Shown here: positions 33,326 through 42,180 of the stretch, one piece after another
Position numbering within the stretch: position 1 is the stretch's first letter
Layout: each line of letters begins with the position of its first letter
NCBI RefSeq assembly: GCF_020911885.1
Contig: NZ_CP087132.1
Span: 3,038,001 to 3,102,000 of the forward strand
Reading direction: 5' to 3'
Length of the DNA stretch: 64,000 bases
Origin: Flavobacterium acetivorans
GTDB taxonomy: Bacteria > Bacteroidota > Bacteroidia > Flavobacteriales > Flavobacteriaceae
Program-made: the position numbers and the translations under genes
Notes under the pieces: model-generated
Database searches by the model: none
The model's input: only the letters and a program-made list of their open reading frames with translations
Told to the model about the DNA's origin: nothing

Positions 33326-34156
33326 ATGTCAATAATTACCCTTACTACCGATTACGGCTTGAAAGACCACTTTGTAGGTGCGTTAAAAGGGAAAATTCTA
33401 TCTGAATATTCAGAAGCTCAAATTATCGATATTTCGCACGATATTGACCCATTCAACACCGTTGAAGCCAGTTACATTATTAGCGCTTCCTATTCCAGTT
33501 TTCCAAAAGGAACTGTTCATCTCATTGGTGTGGATTTGGAATTAAATAAAGAAAACCAACATATCGCCATGCAATGGAATGATTCTTTTTTTATTGCTGC
33601 CGATAATGGTATTTTAAGCATGCTTTCGCAAAAAATTGTCCCTCAAAAAATCGTTTCCATTAACATCCATGATCGACTTCCCAGTGAAGCAACCGATTTA
33701 GATGTTTTTGTAAAGGTGGCTTGTCATATTGCCAAAGGCGGTTCGTTAAGTGTCATTGGCAAAGAAATCAATGCAATCAAACAAATTACGGAACTGAAAG
33801 CGGTGGCCTCAGATGATAATAACATGCTGAAAGGGCATGTTATTTATATTGATCATTTTGGTAATGTAGTCACTAATATCAGTAAAAAACAATTCCTGGA
33901 AGTGGCCAAAGGCCGTCCTTATGAAATCCTAATGAAGACCAAGAACATCAAAACCATTTTGCCCAATTATTCCGCCATAGCCAGCTCTGACAAATATCCT
34001 ATAAAGAATTACGAAGGGGAAAAATTAGCCATTTTCAATGAAGCCGGTTTTCTGGAAATTGCCGTTTTTCGTAGCAATCCTTCAAACGTAGGATCGGCAA
34101 ACAGTCTCTTAGGATTGAATTACAGAGATGTGGTTTCTATTCAGTTTAAGAATTGA
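33326..34156 (+). CDS. S-adenosyl-L-methionine hydrolase (adenosine-forming) family
   Basis: Protein of 276 residues of the DUF62 family. It starts IITLTTDYGLKDHFVGALKG, with the first conserved aspartate of the active site, and also has IDISHDIDPFN, IAADNGILSML and IDHFGNVVTNI. Studied members hydrolyse SAM to adenosine and methionine using water, and a few are fluorinases or chlorinases. The FG-loop that marks the halogenases is not evident, so a hydrolase is more likely. A small ABM-domain gene follows after 80 bases. Confidence 0.9.
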   Translation: MSIITLTTDYGLKDHFVGALKGKILSEYSEAQIIDISHDIDPFNTVEASYIISASYSSFPKGTVHLIGVDLELNKENQHIAMQWNDSFFIAADNGILSMLSQKIVPQKIVSINIHDRLPSEATDLDVFVKVACHIAKGGSLSVIGKEINAIKQITELKAVASDDNNMLKGHVIYIDHFGNVVTNISKKQFLEVAKGRPYEILMKTKNIKTILPNYSAIASSDKYPIKNYEGEKLAIFNEAGFLEIAVFRSNPSNVGSANSLLGLNYRDVVSIQFKN

Positions 34157-34236
34157 GTATTATAATTTCAGGTTACTAATTAAGATTTTCAAAGTAGATT
34201 AAACAATAAATAACTTTAGGGTTTAAAAAATAGACA

Positions 34237-34533
34237 ATGTTTGTACGCATAGTAAAAATGAGTTTCTCTGAAGAAAATATTCCTGCATTCCTGGAAAATT
34301 TTGAATCAGTAAAAGAAAAAATCCGCCATGCTCCAGGAAATCGTTTTCTGGAACTGTATCAGGATAAAAATAATAAAAGCATCTTTTTTACCTATAGTTA
34401 TTGGGAAACCGAAGCAGATCTAGAAAACTATAGACAATCAGAATTATTTAATGAAGTTTGGACTTTTACCAAAAAATTGTTCAATGCTAAACCAGAAGCC
34501 TGGAGCGTGGATAAACTGGTTAGTTTGCAGTAA
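34237..34533 (+). CDS. Antibiotic biosynthesis monooxygenase-like (ABM) protein
   Basis: Small ferredoxin-like ABM domain of 98 residues, starting MFVRIVKMSFSEENIPAFLE and containing GNRFLELYQDKNN and YSYWETEADLENYRQSELF. Such proteins are usually dimers; some are heme-degrading or quinone monooxygenases and many are uncharacterised. It precedes gldF by 64 bases, an arrangement seen in other Flavobacteriia, though no function in gliding is known. Confidence 0.85.
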   Translation: MFVRIVKMSFSEENIPAFLENFESVKEKIRHAPGNRFLELYQDKNNKSIFFTYSYWETEADLENYRQSELFNEVWTFTKKLFNAKPEAWSVDKLVSLQ

Positions 34534-34596
34534 TCAGTGTTCAGTCGCAGTTTGTCAACCGAACAACACCTAATTTATAATTCACAATTAAAAAAA

Positions 34597-35322
34597 ATGA
34601 AATCAATAGTTTTAAGAGAAATAAAATCCTTTTTCGGTTCGCCTATTGGGTATTTAGTGATTGTATTATTTCTAATTCTAAACGGATTATTCCTTTGGGT
34701 ATTTGAAGGAGAATACAACATCCTAAATACTGGTTTTGCTGACATGAGCCCCTTTTTCACTCTATCGCCTTGGATTTTAATTTTCTTGATTCCTGCGGTA
34801 ACCATGCGCAGTTTTTCGGATGAGAAAAAACAAGGAACCCTTGAATTATTACTTACTAAACCATTAAGTATTTGGCAAATAGTAAACGGAAAATTTCTTG
34901 GATCCTTCTTATTAATCGTATTGGCCATTATTCCAACATTTATCTATGTTATTGTAATTTCTAACCTTGGAATGCCAGAAGGCAATATCGATATGGGAAG
35001 TACCATCGGATCTTATTTTGGATTATTATTCTTAATTTCTGCCTATACCTCCATTGGAATATTTACCTCTACCCTTTCTGAGAATCAAATTGTGGCCTTT
35101 ATTGTTGCTGTTTTTTTATGTTTCTTTTTCTATTTTGGATTTGAAGGTCTCGCCTCGCTATTACCTGCATTTTCGAACTTAATTTTGGCGGTAGGTATGC
35201 AGGATCATTTTAAGAGTATGAGCCGTGGCGTTATTGACACCAGAGATGTTCTTTATTTTGTAAGTATAACGACGTTGTTTCTTTCGTTTACTGTTTATAA
35301 ACTTAAATCTTTTAAATTGTAA
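34597..35322 (+). CDS. gldF: Gliding motility ABC transporter permease GldF
   Basis: Inner-membrane permease, 241 residues from MKSIVLREIKSFFGSPIGYL, with six predicted helices and the ABC-2 motif FSDEKKQGTLELLLTKPLSIW. GldF works with GldG and the ATPase GldA, which is not in this window. In Flavobacterium johnsoniae these genes are needed for gliding, although some gliding Bacteroidota lack them. The open frame extends 20 codons upstream, but those residues are not family-like. Its stop codon and the gldG start overlap by one base, indicating translational coupling. Confidence 0.94.
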   Translation: MKSIVLREIKSFFGSPIGYLVIVLFLILNGLFLWVFEGEYNILNTGFADMSPFFTLSPWILIFLIPAVTMRSFSDEKKQGTLELLLTKPLSIWQIVNGKFLGSFLLIVLAIIPTFIYVIVISNLGMPEGNIDMGSTIGSYFGLLFLISAYTSIGIFTSTLSENQIVAFIVAVFLCFFFYFGFEGLASLLPAFSNLILAVGMQDHFKSMSRGVIDTRDVLYFVSITTLFLSFTVYKLKSFKL

Positions 35323-37007
35323 TGGTACTTCATAAAAAAAACAACCTGAAAAACGTATTGTTCATCATCCTAATCTTGTTGGTTCTAAATGGTATTGGTT
35401 CTCAATTTTTTCATCGATTTGATTTAACGAAAGACAAACGCTACACCCTTTCTCTTACTTCTTTGAATATCGTTCAACAGATCAAAGAACCGCTTTCGAT
35501 ACGAATATACATGCAAGGCGATTTACCGGCTGAATTCAAAAGATTACAGCAGGAAACTAAACAGCTGCTAGAAGAATTTCAGGCCTACAATTCGAATATT
35601 GTATTTGAGTTTGTCAATCCCTTGGAAAATGAAGAAGATAGCATGAATAACGTTAAAGCACTTTATTTAAAAGGGCTGACACCTATAAACATCACTGTTG
35701 ACGATAAAGGAAAGCAATCTCAAGCTATGGTTTTTCCTTGGGCGACTGCCGTTTATAATAATAAGGAAGTCAATATTCCTTTGTTGAAAAACCGAATGGG
35801 TGCTTCGACAACTGACAAAGTGATTGGATCTGTTCAGCATCTTGAATATTCTATTGCAGATGCTTTGAATAAGATTACCAAAGACAAACAAAAAAAGATT
35901 GCCGTAGTCAAAGGAAACGGAGAACTACAAGATATTAGAATGGCTAAATTTCTTCTGCAAATTAGAGAAAGTTATCATATCGGTCCGTTTACCTTAGATT
36001 CTGTTGCAAAAAATCCAACAGCGACTTTGAATGCATTGGAAAAATATGATTTGGCAATCATTGCAAAACCCACTGAAACTTTCTCTGATTCCGAAAAACA
36101 AGTGTTAGACCAGTTCATCATCAATGGCGGGAAAACCATCTGGCTGATAGACCAAGTTGCGGTAGAAATGGATAGTCTTTACAACAATTCCGGTGCTACT
36201 TTAGCTTTTCCTAGAGATTTGAATTTGAACGACATGTTCTTTAAATACGGAATAAGAATCAATCCTGACATTGTCAAAGACGAGCAAGGAAGTCCTATAA
36301 AACTAGCTTCGGGCGAACAAGGGAGCGCTACCCAATATCAAGATTTCAATTGGAAATTCGCCCCATTGGTCTATCCAGAAAGTACGCATCCTATTGTGAA
36401 AAATTTAGGTGGTGTTAAATTTGATTTTGCCAATCCTATTGACACTTTGAAAAACGGAATCAAGAAAACGGTGCTTTTACAATCGTCCCAATATTCTAAA
36501 AAAATAGGAACTCCATCAGAGGTCAATTTGAATATTGTTGCCGAAGAAACCAGTCCAAATCATTATATAAATACCGGAAATATGCCCTTGGCAGTTTTGC
36601 TGGAAGGTTCTTTCAACTCCATGTTCGAGAACAGGGTTTTGCCTTTTGAACAGAAAAATTTCAATGCTAAAGGAATGGAAAACAAAATGATTGTAATCTC
36701 AGATGGTGATTTGGTAAAAAATCAACTTGACAAAAACTTTCAGCCGGTAGAATTGGGTTATGACCAAAGATCAGGGAATTTATATGACAACAAAGATTTC
36801 TTATTGAATTGTGTCAACTATTTACTCGATGACACCGGACTTATTAACATTCGATCTAAAGATCTTGATTTGCCTTTATTGGATAAAGAAAAAGTTTACG
36901 AAAACTATACTCGAACACAACTCCTAACTATCGGGCTACCAATCCTAATTTTAATTCTTTTTGGAACCGTATTTACATTTCTACGAAAGCGAAAATACAG
37001 CCGCTAG
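35322..37007 (+). CDS. gldG: Gliding motility-associated ABC transporter substrate-binding protein GldG
   Basis: Protein of 561 residues with an N-terminal helix (VLFIILILLVLNGIGSQFF), a large periplasmic part of the GldG/ABC-type uncharacterised family (FDLTKDKRYTLSLTSLNIV near 32), and a C-terminal helix followed by basic residues (LLTIGLPILILILFGTVFTF, then RKRKYSR). It is the usual partner of GldF in Flavobacteriia. The overlap with gldF shows an operon. The length is as expected. Confidence 0.94.
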   Translation: MVLHKKNNLKNVLFIILILLVLNGIGSQFFHRFDLTKDKRYTLSLTSLNIVQQIKEPLSIRIYMQGDLPAEFKRLQQETKQLLEEFQAYNSNIVFEFVNPLENEEDSMNNVKALYLKGLTPINITVDDKGKQSQAMVFPWATAVYNNKEVNIPLLKNRMGASTTDKVIGSVQHLEYSIADALNKITKDKQKKIAVVKGNGELQDIRMAKFLLQIRESYHIGPFTLDSVAKNPTATLNALEKYDLAIIAKPTETFSDSEKQVLDQFIINGGKTIWLIDQVAVEMDSLYNNSGATLAFPRDLNLNDMFFKYGIRINPDIVKDEQGSPIKLASGEQGSATQYQDFNWKFAPLVYPESTHPIVKNLGGVKFDFANPIDTLKNGIKKTVLLQSSQYSKKIGTPSEVNLNIVAEETSPNHYINTGNMPLAVLLEGSFNSMFENRVLPFEQKNFNAKGMENKMIVISDGDLVKNQLDKNFQPVELGYDQRSGNLYDNKDFLLNCVNYLLDDTGLINIRSKDLDLPLLDKEKVYENYTRTQLLTIGLPILILILFGTVFTFLRKRKYSR

Positions 37008-37046
37008 ATGTTAATAAAAAAGTTTCTTTACTAGAATAGTTTACGA

Positions 37047-37054
37047 TATATTTG
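37047..37054 (+). promoter_or_regulatory. Possible -7 box of dnaN
   Basis: TATATTTG, matching TAnnTTTG, 60 bases before dnaN. No TTG is seen at the expected -33 position, so the call rests on one box. Confidence 0.4.
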
Positions 37055-37113
37055 TAAAATGTATTTTATTTTACAAACTAAGATAGATACCACAAAAAAA
37101 TAAAATAAAACAG

Positions 37114-38232
37114 ATGAAATTTATAGTATCGAGTTCATACTTATTAAAACAATTACAAGTTTTAGGTAGCGTTATCAACAGTAGCAATACTTTGCCTATT
37201 TTGGACAACTTTCTATTTGAATTGGACCACAATGAATTGACGGTTTCAGCATCCGATTTAGAGACTACTATGTCTGCCACTTTAGCTATTGATTCTACCA
37301 GTAAAGGAAGTGTTGCGGTACCTGCAAAATTACTTTTGGAAATCCTAAAAACTTTCCCTGAACAGCCCTTAACTTTTACTGTTGAAGAAAATAATACCAT
37401 TGAAATCAGTTCAAATTCTGGTAAATATGCTCTAGCATACGCTCCAGGAGAAGAATTCCCGAAAGCGGTAAATTTAGAAGAACCGTCTGTAACCTTAGTT
37501 CCTGCTGATGTATTGGCCACAGCGATTAGCAAAACTATTTTTGCTGCCGGTAATGATGATTTGCGTCCGGTAATGTCAGGAGTGTTTTTCCAATTTTCTC
37601 CTGAAGGTTTGACTTTTGTGGCTACAGATGCGCACAAATTAGTAAAATATGCTCGTACAGATGTAAAAGCTTCTCAGGTTGCTGATTTTATCATGCCAAA
37701 GAAACCATTGACTATTTTAAAGAATATCCTTTCTACTTCGGATGCTGAAGTGAAAATCGAGTACAACGATTCAAACGCTACTTTCTCTTTTGACAATTAC
37801 ATCTTGATGTGTCGTTTAATAGACGGAAAATATCCAAACTATGAAGCGGTTATCCCAAAAGAGAATCCAAATAAATTAATGATTGACCGTTCTCAATTCT
37901 TGAGTTCTGTACGTCGTGTTGCAATTTTCTCTAACAAAACAACACACCAAATCCGTTTGAAAATTGCCGGTGCTGAGTTGAATGTTTCTGCCGAAGATAT
38001 CGATTATTCAAACAAAGCCGAAGAAAGATTGACTTGTGACTATCAAGGTGACGATATGCAAATAGGATATAATTCCCGTTTTCTTACTGAAATGCTGACC
38101 AACTTACAATCAGACATGATCATGCTAGAAATGTCATTACCTAACAGAGCCGGAATCCTGACTCCTGTTGATGGACTAGAAGAAGGTGAAACCGTTACTA
38201 TGTTAGTAATGCCAGTTATGTTGAATAGTTAA
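37114..38232 (+). CDS. dnaN: DNA polymerase III subunit beta (sliding clamp)
   Basis: The clamp that tethers the replicative polymerase to DNA, 372 residues and full length. It begins MKFIVSSSYLLKQLQVLGSV, has VSASDLETTMSATL in domain I, DDLRPVMSGVFFQF in domain II, RVAIFSNKTTHQIRL in domain III and ends TMLVMPVMLNS; the terminal MPxx residues form the peptide-binding cleft. It is not next to dnaA or oriC in this window. That separation is common in Bacteroidota. It follows gldG after about 105 bases and is followed by a terminator. Confidence 0.97.
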   Translation: MKFIVSSSYLLKQLQVLGSVINSSNTLPILDNFLFELDHNELTVSASDLETTMSATLAIDSTSKGSVAVPAKLLLEILKTFPEQPLTFTVEENNTIEISSNSGKYALAYAPGEEFPKAVNLEEPSVTLVPADVLATAISKTIFAAGNDDLRPVMSGVFFQFSPEGLTFVATDAHKLVKYARTDVKASQVADFIMPKKPLTILKNILSTSDAEVKIEYNDSNATFSFDNYILMCRLIDGKYPNYEAVIPKENPNKLMIDRSQFLSSVRRVAIFSNKTTHQIRLKIAGAELNVSAEDIDYSNKAEERLTCDYQGDDMQIGYNSRFLTEMLTNLQSDMIMLEMSLPNRAGILTPVDGLEEGETVTMLVMPVMLNS

Positions 38233-38333
38233 CAATATGTTAATATCTTATTGTTCTTTTTTTTGATAATTAACATATAATACTTATCATTGTAATTCAA
38301 AATACGCTATTAACCAAACCATTTTTTATATTG

Positions 38334-38379
38334 AAAAAACCGCTATTTCCCTAACCAGGATATGCGGTTTTTTTTTTGT
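38334..38379 (+). terminator. dnaN terminator
   Basis: The stem AAAAAACCGC...GCGGTTTTTT closes a loop of about 21 bases and runs into a T-tract of more than nine. It lies about 100 bases after dnaN. Confidence 0.8.
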
Positions 38380-38525
38380 TCTGAAATTATTCAATATCAG
38401 AAAGAGAAAGCTATTTTGGATCAAAACGAAAAACTGTGGAGCAATAAAAATTAAACGTAAATATTTTACCGCAAAGGGCACATTATCGCAAGGTTTTGAA
38501 AATCCTCACTTCTCACATCTAACTT

Positions 38526-40298
38526 CTAGATAACTCCCATTTTTTTCATCAGGAAAGTGGCACTTTTATTTTTGCAAATACCGTCGCGAAGTTTGTAATC
38601 AAAATACAGTTCCTCATTTTGAATTTCGACCTCAAAACATTTGTTGACTAACTGATCCGGAAATTCATTTGTGGTCAAACAAACCTCAATATCATGGGTT
38701 GCAATGGCGCCAATCGCTTTTTTACCAATGACTTTTTTAACCACTTCAATAGTTCCATTTCGTTTGTCGTCAGAGTTTGTTCCTCTTAAAATCTCATCTA
38801 GTAAAACAAAAGCAGGTCTTCCTTCCAGTTCATCCATAATTTGTTTCAAACGCTTTATTTCGGCAAAAAAGTAGGATTCACTATCCGATAAGGAATCTGA
38901 TAATCGCATCGAAACCAGGACCGGTAACGGATGTACATTGGCCTGATTTGCGCAAACAACAGAACCCATGCCAGACAAAACCATATTGACACCTAAACTG
39001 CGCAGAAAAGTACTTTTCCCGGACATATTAGATCCCGTCAAAATCATATAGGATTGCGGATAAAAAGAGACTTCATTTCCTACCCTATTTTTTGAATTCA
39101 GCAATGGATGACTCAAATTGGAAAAATCAATTTTATAGTTGGAATTCAATGTTGGATAGACAAATTCAGGGTTATTGTAAGAAAAATTAGCCAGACTGTT
39201 AAGCATTTCAAATTCTCCAATGACGTCTAGCCATTCCTCCAAGGCTTGCGTATGATCTGCCTTCCACTGAATCAAATTCTTTAAAACATGAATATTAAAA
39301 AGAAAAGTCCCGTTGAATAAGGATGCCGTAACCAGATTGGCAATACTGTCCATTTTAGAAAATAAAGAAGCCAATTGCTTCAAATGAATACTGGCATTCT
39401 CTTTCTTGTATTTCAGTTTTGCCTGCAATGCCATTAGCTTTTCGGATTCAAAGGATTCCTCTTCTATTTGTTGCATCAGTAAGCCGTACTGATTGATAAT
39501 TTGATCAATATTGGATGAATTGGCAATTTCGATTTGAATACGCTTTAAAAATCTTCCTAGAAAAGCTAAATTAAAGACAAACAAATAAGCCATCAGAGAC
39601 AAGAAAACGGAATTAGAAGTCAAGAAATAAGCCAAAACAAATCCTGTGAAAACAACTGGTGAAGCATAAGAAATAAAAAGCGCCACTTTTGACAAAGGCT
39701 TGCTGTTAAAAACACTCCACTTTAATAAAATCTCGTAACTGGATTGATTATCCTGACTTATTTTGGCCAAAGCCAAGAAATGCTGTCGCCAATTTATTTT
39801 TTGAGTCAGCTCTTTTACCGCCTGCTGATTGTCTAGAATTTCCTGATTAGGCAAAAGGTTTAACACTTGGCCTGCCAATGTCTTTTTTCCAATATAGGTG
39901 GCTGTTCTATTCAGATTTTGAAACAAGGAGTTTTCGCCAAATACATCTAAGTCATAGGCATAAGGATGATGAAAATCATTGAATTCCTGTCCATTTTCAA
40001 AAGGGATTGATTTTCTTTCTAAATAGGAAAGCTCATTTTTATTTACTTCTAAAAGTGCCGTATTTAATTTTCTTTTAAAAAGCAAGTTCGAATGAATACG
40101 CATCAAAAAAATGAAAACCGCAAAAAAAGCCACTGCCAAAGCAATGAAAATCATTCCCTCCTTCTGGAAATAATAGTAGAGTGAACCGACAAAAAAAACA
40201 ATACATACCAATCTAAGAACACTGATACTGTTGTATTTTTTGGTGATTTTACTTAATTCTTCAGAAAAGTCTTTGCTTTTTGCTTTATATATTTCCAT
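38526..40298 (-). CDS. MutS-like ATPase with N-terminal membrane helices
   Basis: Protein of 590 residues related to the MutS family through its C-terminal ATPase only. Walker A is LTGSNMSGKSTFLRS near 426, followed by the DSLSDSESYFFAEIKRL signature and Walker B with FVLLDEILRGTNSDD. Residues 30-70 form two hydrophobic helices (VCIVFFVGSLYYY and IFIALAVAFFAVFIFLM), and further helices near 210-250 suggest membrane association. The mismatch-recognition domain I is absent. Such proteins are common in Bacteroidota and have no settled function; classical mismatch repair is unlikely. Confidence 0.85.
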   Translation of the reverse strand: MEIYKAKSKDFSEELSKITKKYNSISVLRLVCIVFFVGSLYYYFQKEGMIFIALAVAFFAVFIFLMRIHSNLLFKRKLNTALLEVNKNELSYLERKSIPFENGQEFNDFHHPYAYDLDVFGENSLFQNLNRTATYIGKKTLAGQVLNLLPNQEILDNQQAVKELTQKINWRQHFLALAKISQDNQSSYEILLKWSVFNSKPLSKVALFISYASPVVFTGFVLAYFLTSNSVFLSLMAYLFVFNLAFLGRFLKRIQIEIANSSNIDQIINQYGLLMQQIEEESFESEKLMALQAKLKYKKENASIHLKQLASLFSKMDSIANLVTASLFNGTFLFNIHVLKNLIQWKADHTQALEEWLDVIGEFEMLNSLANFSYNNPEFVYPTLNSNYKIDFSNLSHPLLNSKNRVGNEVSFYPQSYMILTGSNMSGKSTFLRSLGVNMVLSGMGSVVCANQANVHPLPVLVSMRLSDSLSDSESYFFAEIKRLKQIMDELEGRPAFVLLDEILRGTNSDDKRNGTIEVVKKVIGKKAIGAIATHDIEVCLTTNEFPDQLVNKCFEVEIQNEELYFDYKLRDGICKNKSATFLMKKMGVI

Positions 40299-40383
40299 AT
40301 TCCAATTTTATGAAATACAAATATAGCGCTACGAAAGCAAATAAATGGTTAAATAAACGGCTAAAACAGTTGAAAAAAATCTG

Positions 40384-41217
40384 CTACTCTATATGAATGG
40401 ATAAGATAGGAACATCAAAACTATTGGCAAATTTTTTAGTCAAACTGGGATGAAACAATCCTTCAAAAAAGCTTCTTTTATAAGTTAGCATGGTCAAGAT
40501 ATCAATTTCTTTGTACAAAATAAAATCTAATATGGTTTCTTTTACTTCATCGCCTGCAATTACAAAAAATTCGATGGGTTCAGCAGCAAATTCCTCTTCC
40601 CATTTTTTAATGGTTTCCTTATCAACATCTGATTTTCCGGTTTTCACATAAAGACATTTTAAATCAGCTTGAGCCATCTTGGCTATTTCCAATACCTTCT
40701 TCAGTGCTTTTTTATCTTTTGGTCTGAAACGGGTTGTAAAACCGATAGTATGGATTTTTTTAAACTGTGCTTCCATAGGAACACAAAGCAATGGAATCTT
40801 GACATCCATTAAAGCCGCTCCAGTATTTGTACCCATAAAAAACTCAGACCAACCCGAAGCGCCTTCGGTTCCCATAACCATATAATCAATCTTATCTTCT
40901 TTGATTGATTTATTGATATTGTAAATTAAATCTCCATCCATCAAACGGTGTGTCATCTTTATTTTATCCAGATTACGTTCCTTTGCAATAGCGCGAAGTT
41001 TTGGAATCTCGTCTTTAAACATATCAAATTGAGACAATTCAACAGATTCATAAATAACCATATAATTTTCAGGAAAAAACTGATTATCAAACACAGGCAA
41101 CTCAAAAGTATGCAATAAAATAAGCTCGCCTTGAACAATTTTTGCAAATTCTAAGGCATGAACAAATGCATTAGTCGCTACTTCAGAAAAATCGGTTGGA
41201 AATAGAATTCGTTTCAT
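40384..41217 (-). CDS. Universal stress protein (UspA family), tandem domain
   Basis: Cytoplasmic protein of 277 residues with an N-terminal Usp domain (MKRILFPTDFSEVATNAFVH) and a second, more divergent half (HTIGFTTRFRPKDKKALKKV onward). In the first half the VMGTEGASGWSEFFMGTNTG segment resembles the G-2x-G-9x-G(S/T) ATP-binding motif. It ends with VPILSIHIE, as usual for the family. No operon partner is seen. Role in stress or energy limitation is inferred from the family. Confidence 0.9.
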   Translation of the reverse strand: MKRILFPTDFSEVATNAFVHALEFAKIVQGELILLHTFELPVFDNQFFPENYMVIYESVELSQFDMFKDEIPKLRAIAKERNLDKIKMTHRLMDGDLIYNINKSIKEDKIDYMVMGTEGASGWSEFFMGTNTGAALMDVKIPLLCVPMEAQFKKIHTIGFTTRFRPKDKKALKKVLEIAKMAQADLKCLYVKTGKSDVDKETIKKWEEEFAAEPIEFFVIAGDEVKETILDFILYKEIDILTMLTYKRSFFEGLFHPSLTKKFANSFDVPILSIHIE

Positions 41218-41546
41218 TTTACAAATCTTTAAAGTGGATACTAATCAAATTTACATCTAAAGTTACGGTTTTAATGTGATAATTATCAGTTGTTTATATT
41301 TTTTTTTATTTCAATTACAACAGAAGTTCTTAAAAAATCAGATACTTAAGCCGTTAGATGTAATTCGTTTTTGATAATAATTTTTCGTTAGTTTGATTTT
41401 CGATAGAAAGCACTAGTAATGACGTTTTTTATTAGAAGAAAAAAAATAAGGTTACTGATTTTCTTTTTTGCTTGATCAACCCTTCGACTTCGCTCAGGGT
41501 GACGGTAACAAAAAAATCAAGCCTCATCCCGATAGCTATCGGGATT

Positions 41547-41687
41547 AAAAACTTAAAAACTACCTCAAAACTATGTTCCGCAGCCCGAGCCGTTCGTCCT
41601 TCGTCCTCAACTCGCGGACTGCTGCCACGTCGTTTTATCGTTGTTTTTCTATGTTTTTAATTTAAGGGCGGGGTGAGAAGTTGTGAG
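41547..41687 (+). repeat. 140-base direct repeat, copy 1
   Basis: This starts AAAACTTAAAAACTACCTC and ends GAGAAGTTGTGAG. It is nearly identical to 41853-41992, with a GC-rich core (CAGCCCGAGCCGTTCGTCC) unlike the surrounding DNA. Confidence 0.8.
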
Positions 41688-41852
41688 TTTTCTGTTATTG
41701 GTTGTCTGTTCTCTGTTATTTACTCACTGACTACTGACCACTGCTTCTCCATTCTGTTCTTGGTTTTTCAATAGTATTAGAATTAGTTTTAGTAATTGTG
41801 TTTTTTCTTTTGCCTTGATGCAAAAGAAACAAAAGATCAAGCCTCAAAATTC

Positions 41853-41992
41853 AAAACTTAAAAACTACCTCAAAACTATGTTTCGCAGCCCGAGCCGTTC
41901 GTCCTTCGTCCTCAACTCGCGGACTGCTGCCACGCCGTTTTATCGTTGTTTTTTGACGTTTTTAATTTAAGGGCGGGATGAGAAGTTGTGAG
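41853..41992 (+). repeat. 140-base direct repeat, copy 2
   Basis: Second copy of the repeat at 41547-41687, in the same direction and about 306 bases further on. The few differences include GCAGCC preceded by TTTC instead of TTCC and CCACGCCG instead of CCACGTCG. Confidence 0.8.
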
Positions 41993-42153
41993 CGGAAGCT
42001 AAGGACCATTTGATCGCGGAAATAACAGTAATTTGATATATGATTAGAACAAATATAAAAGGTCATCTAATATTGCTTTTTTTGAATAAAAATTTTAGCT
42101 CGAACTGAGGTTTTTAATAATTACAGCCAACGGGTATACTTATTAAGTTTTAG

Positions 42154-42161
42154 TACCTTTG
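42154..42161 (+). promoter_or_regulatory. Possible -7 box of mnmE
   Basis: TACCTTTG matches TAnnTTTG and lies 20 bases before the mnmE start codon. No TTG is found at -33, so support is partial. Confidence 0.45.
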
Positions 42162-42180
42162 CAGCTTAGAATAAAAAAAT

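Larger units (their letters stand above)
41218..42180. other. Repeat-rich intergenic region
   Basis: About 960 bases without a credible gene. It holds a palindrome CCCGATAGCTATCGGG near 41528 and the CTTCGACTTCGCTCAGGGTG sequence near 41482 often seen between Bacteroidota genes. It also holds two copies of a 140-base direct repeat, listed separately. Confidence 0.7.

Noticed and set aside
33326..34156. Fluorinase or chlorinase activity for the SAM hydrolase family protein
   Set aside because: The distinguishing loop of the halogenating members is not visible, and hydrolase is the more common activity in this family.
37071..37637. 188-codon minus-strand frame over the start of dnaN
   Set aside because: It is antisense to dnaN, is rich in serine and lysine from reversed codons and has no recognisable domain.
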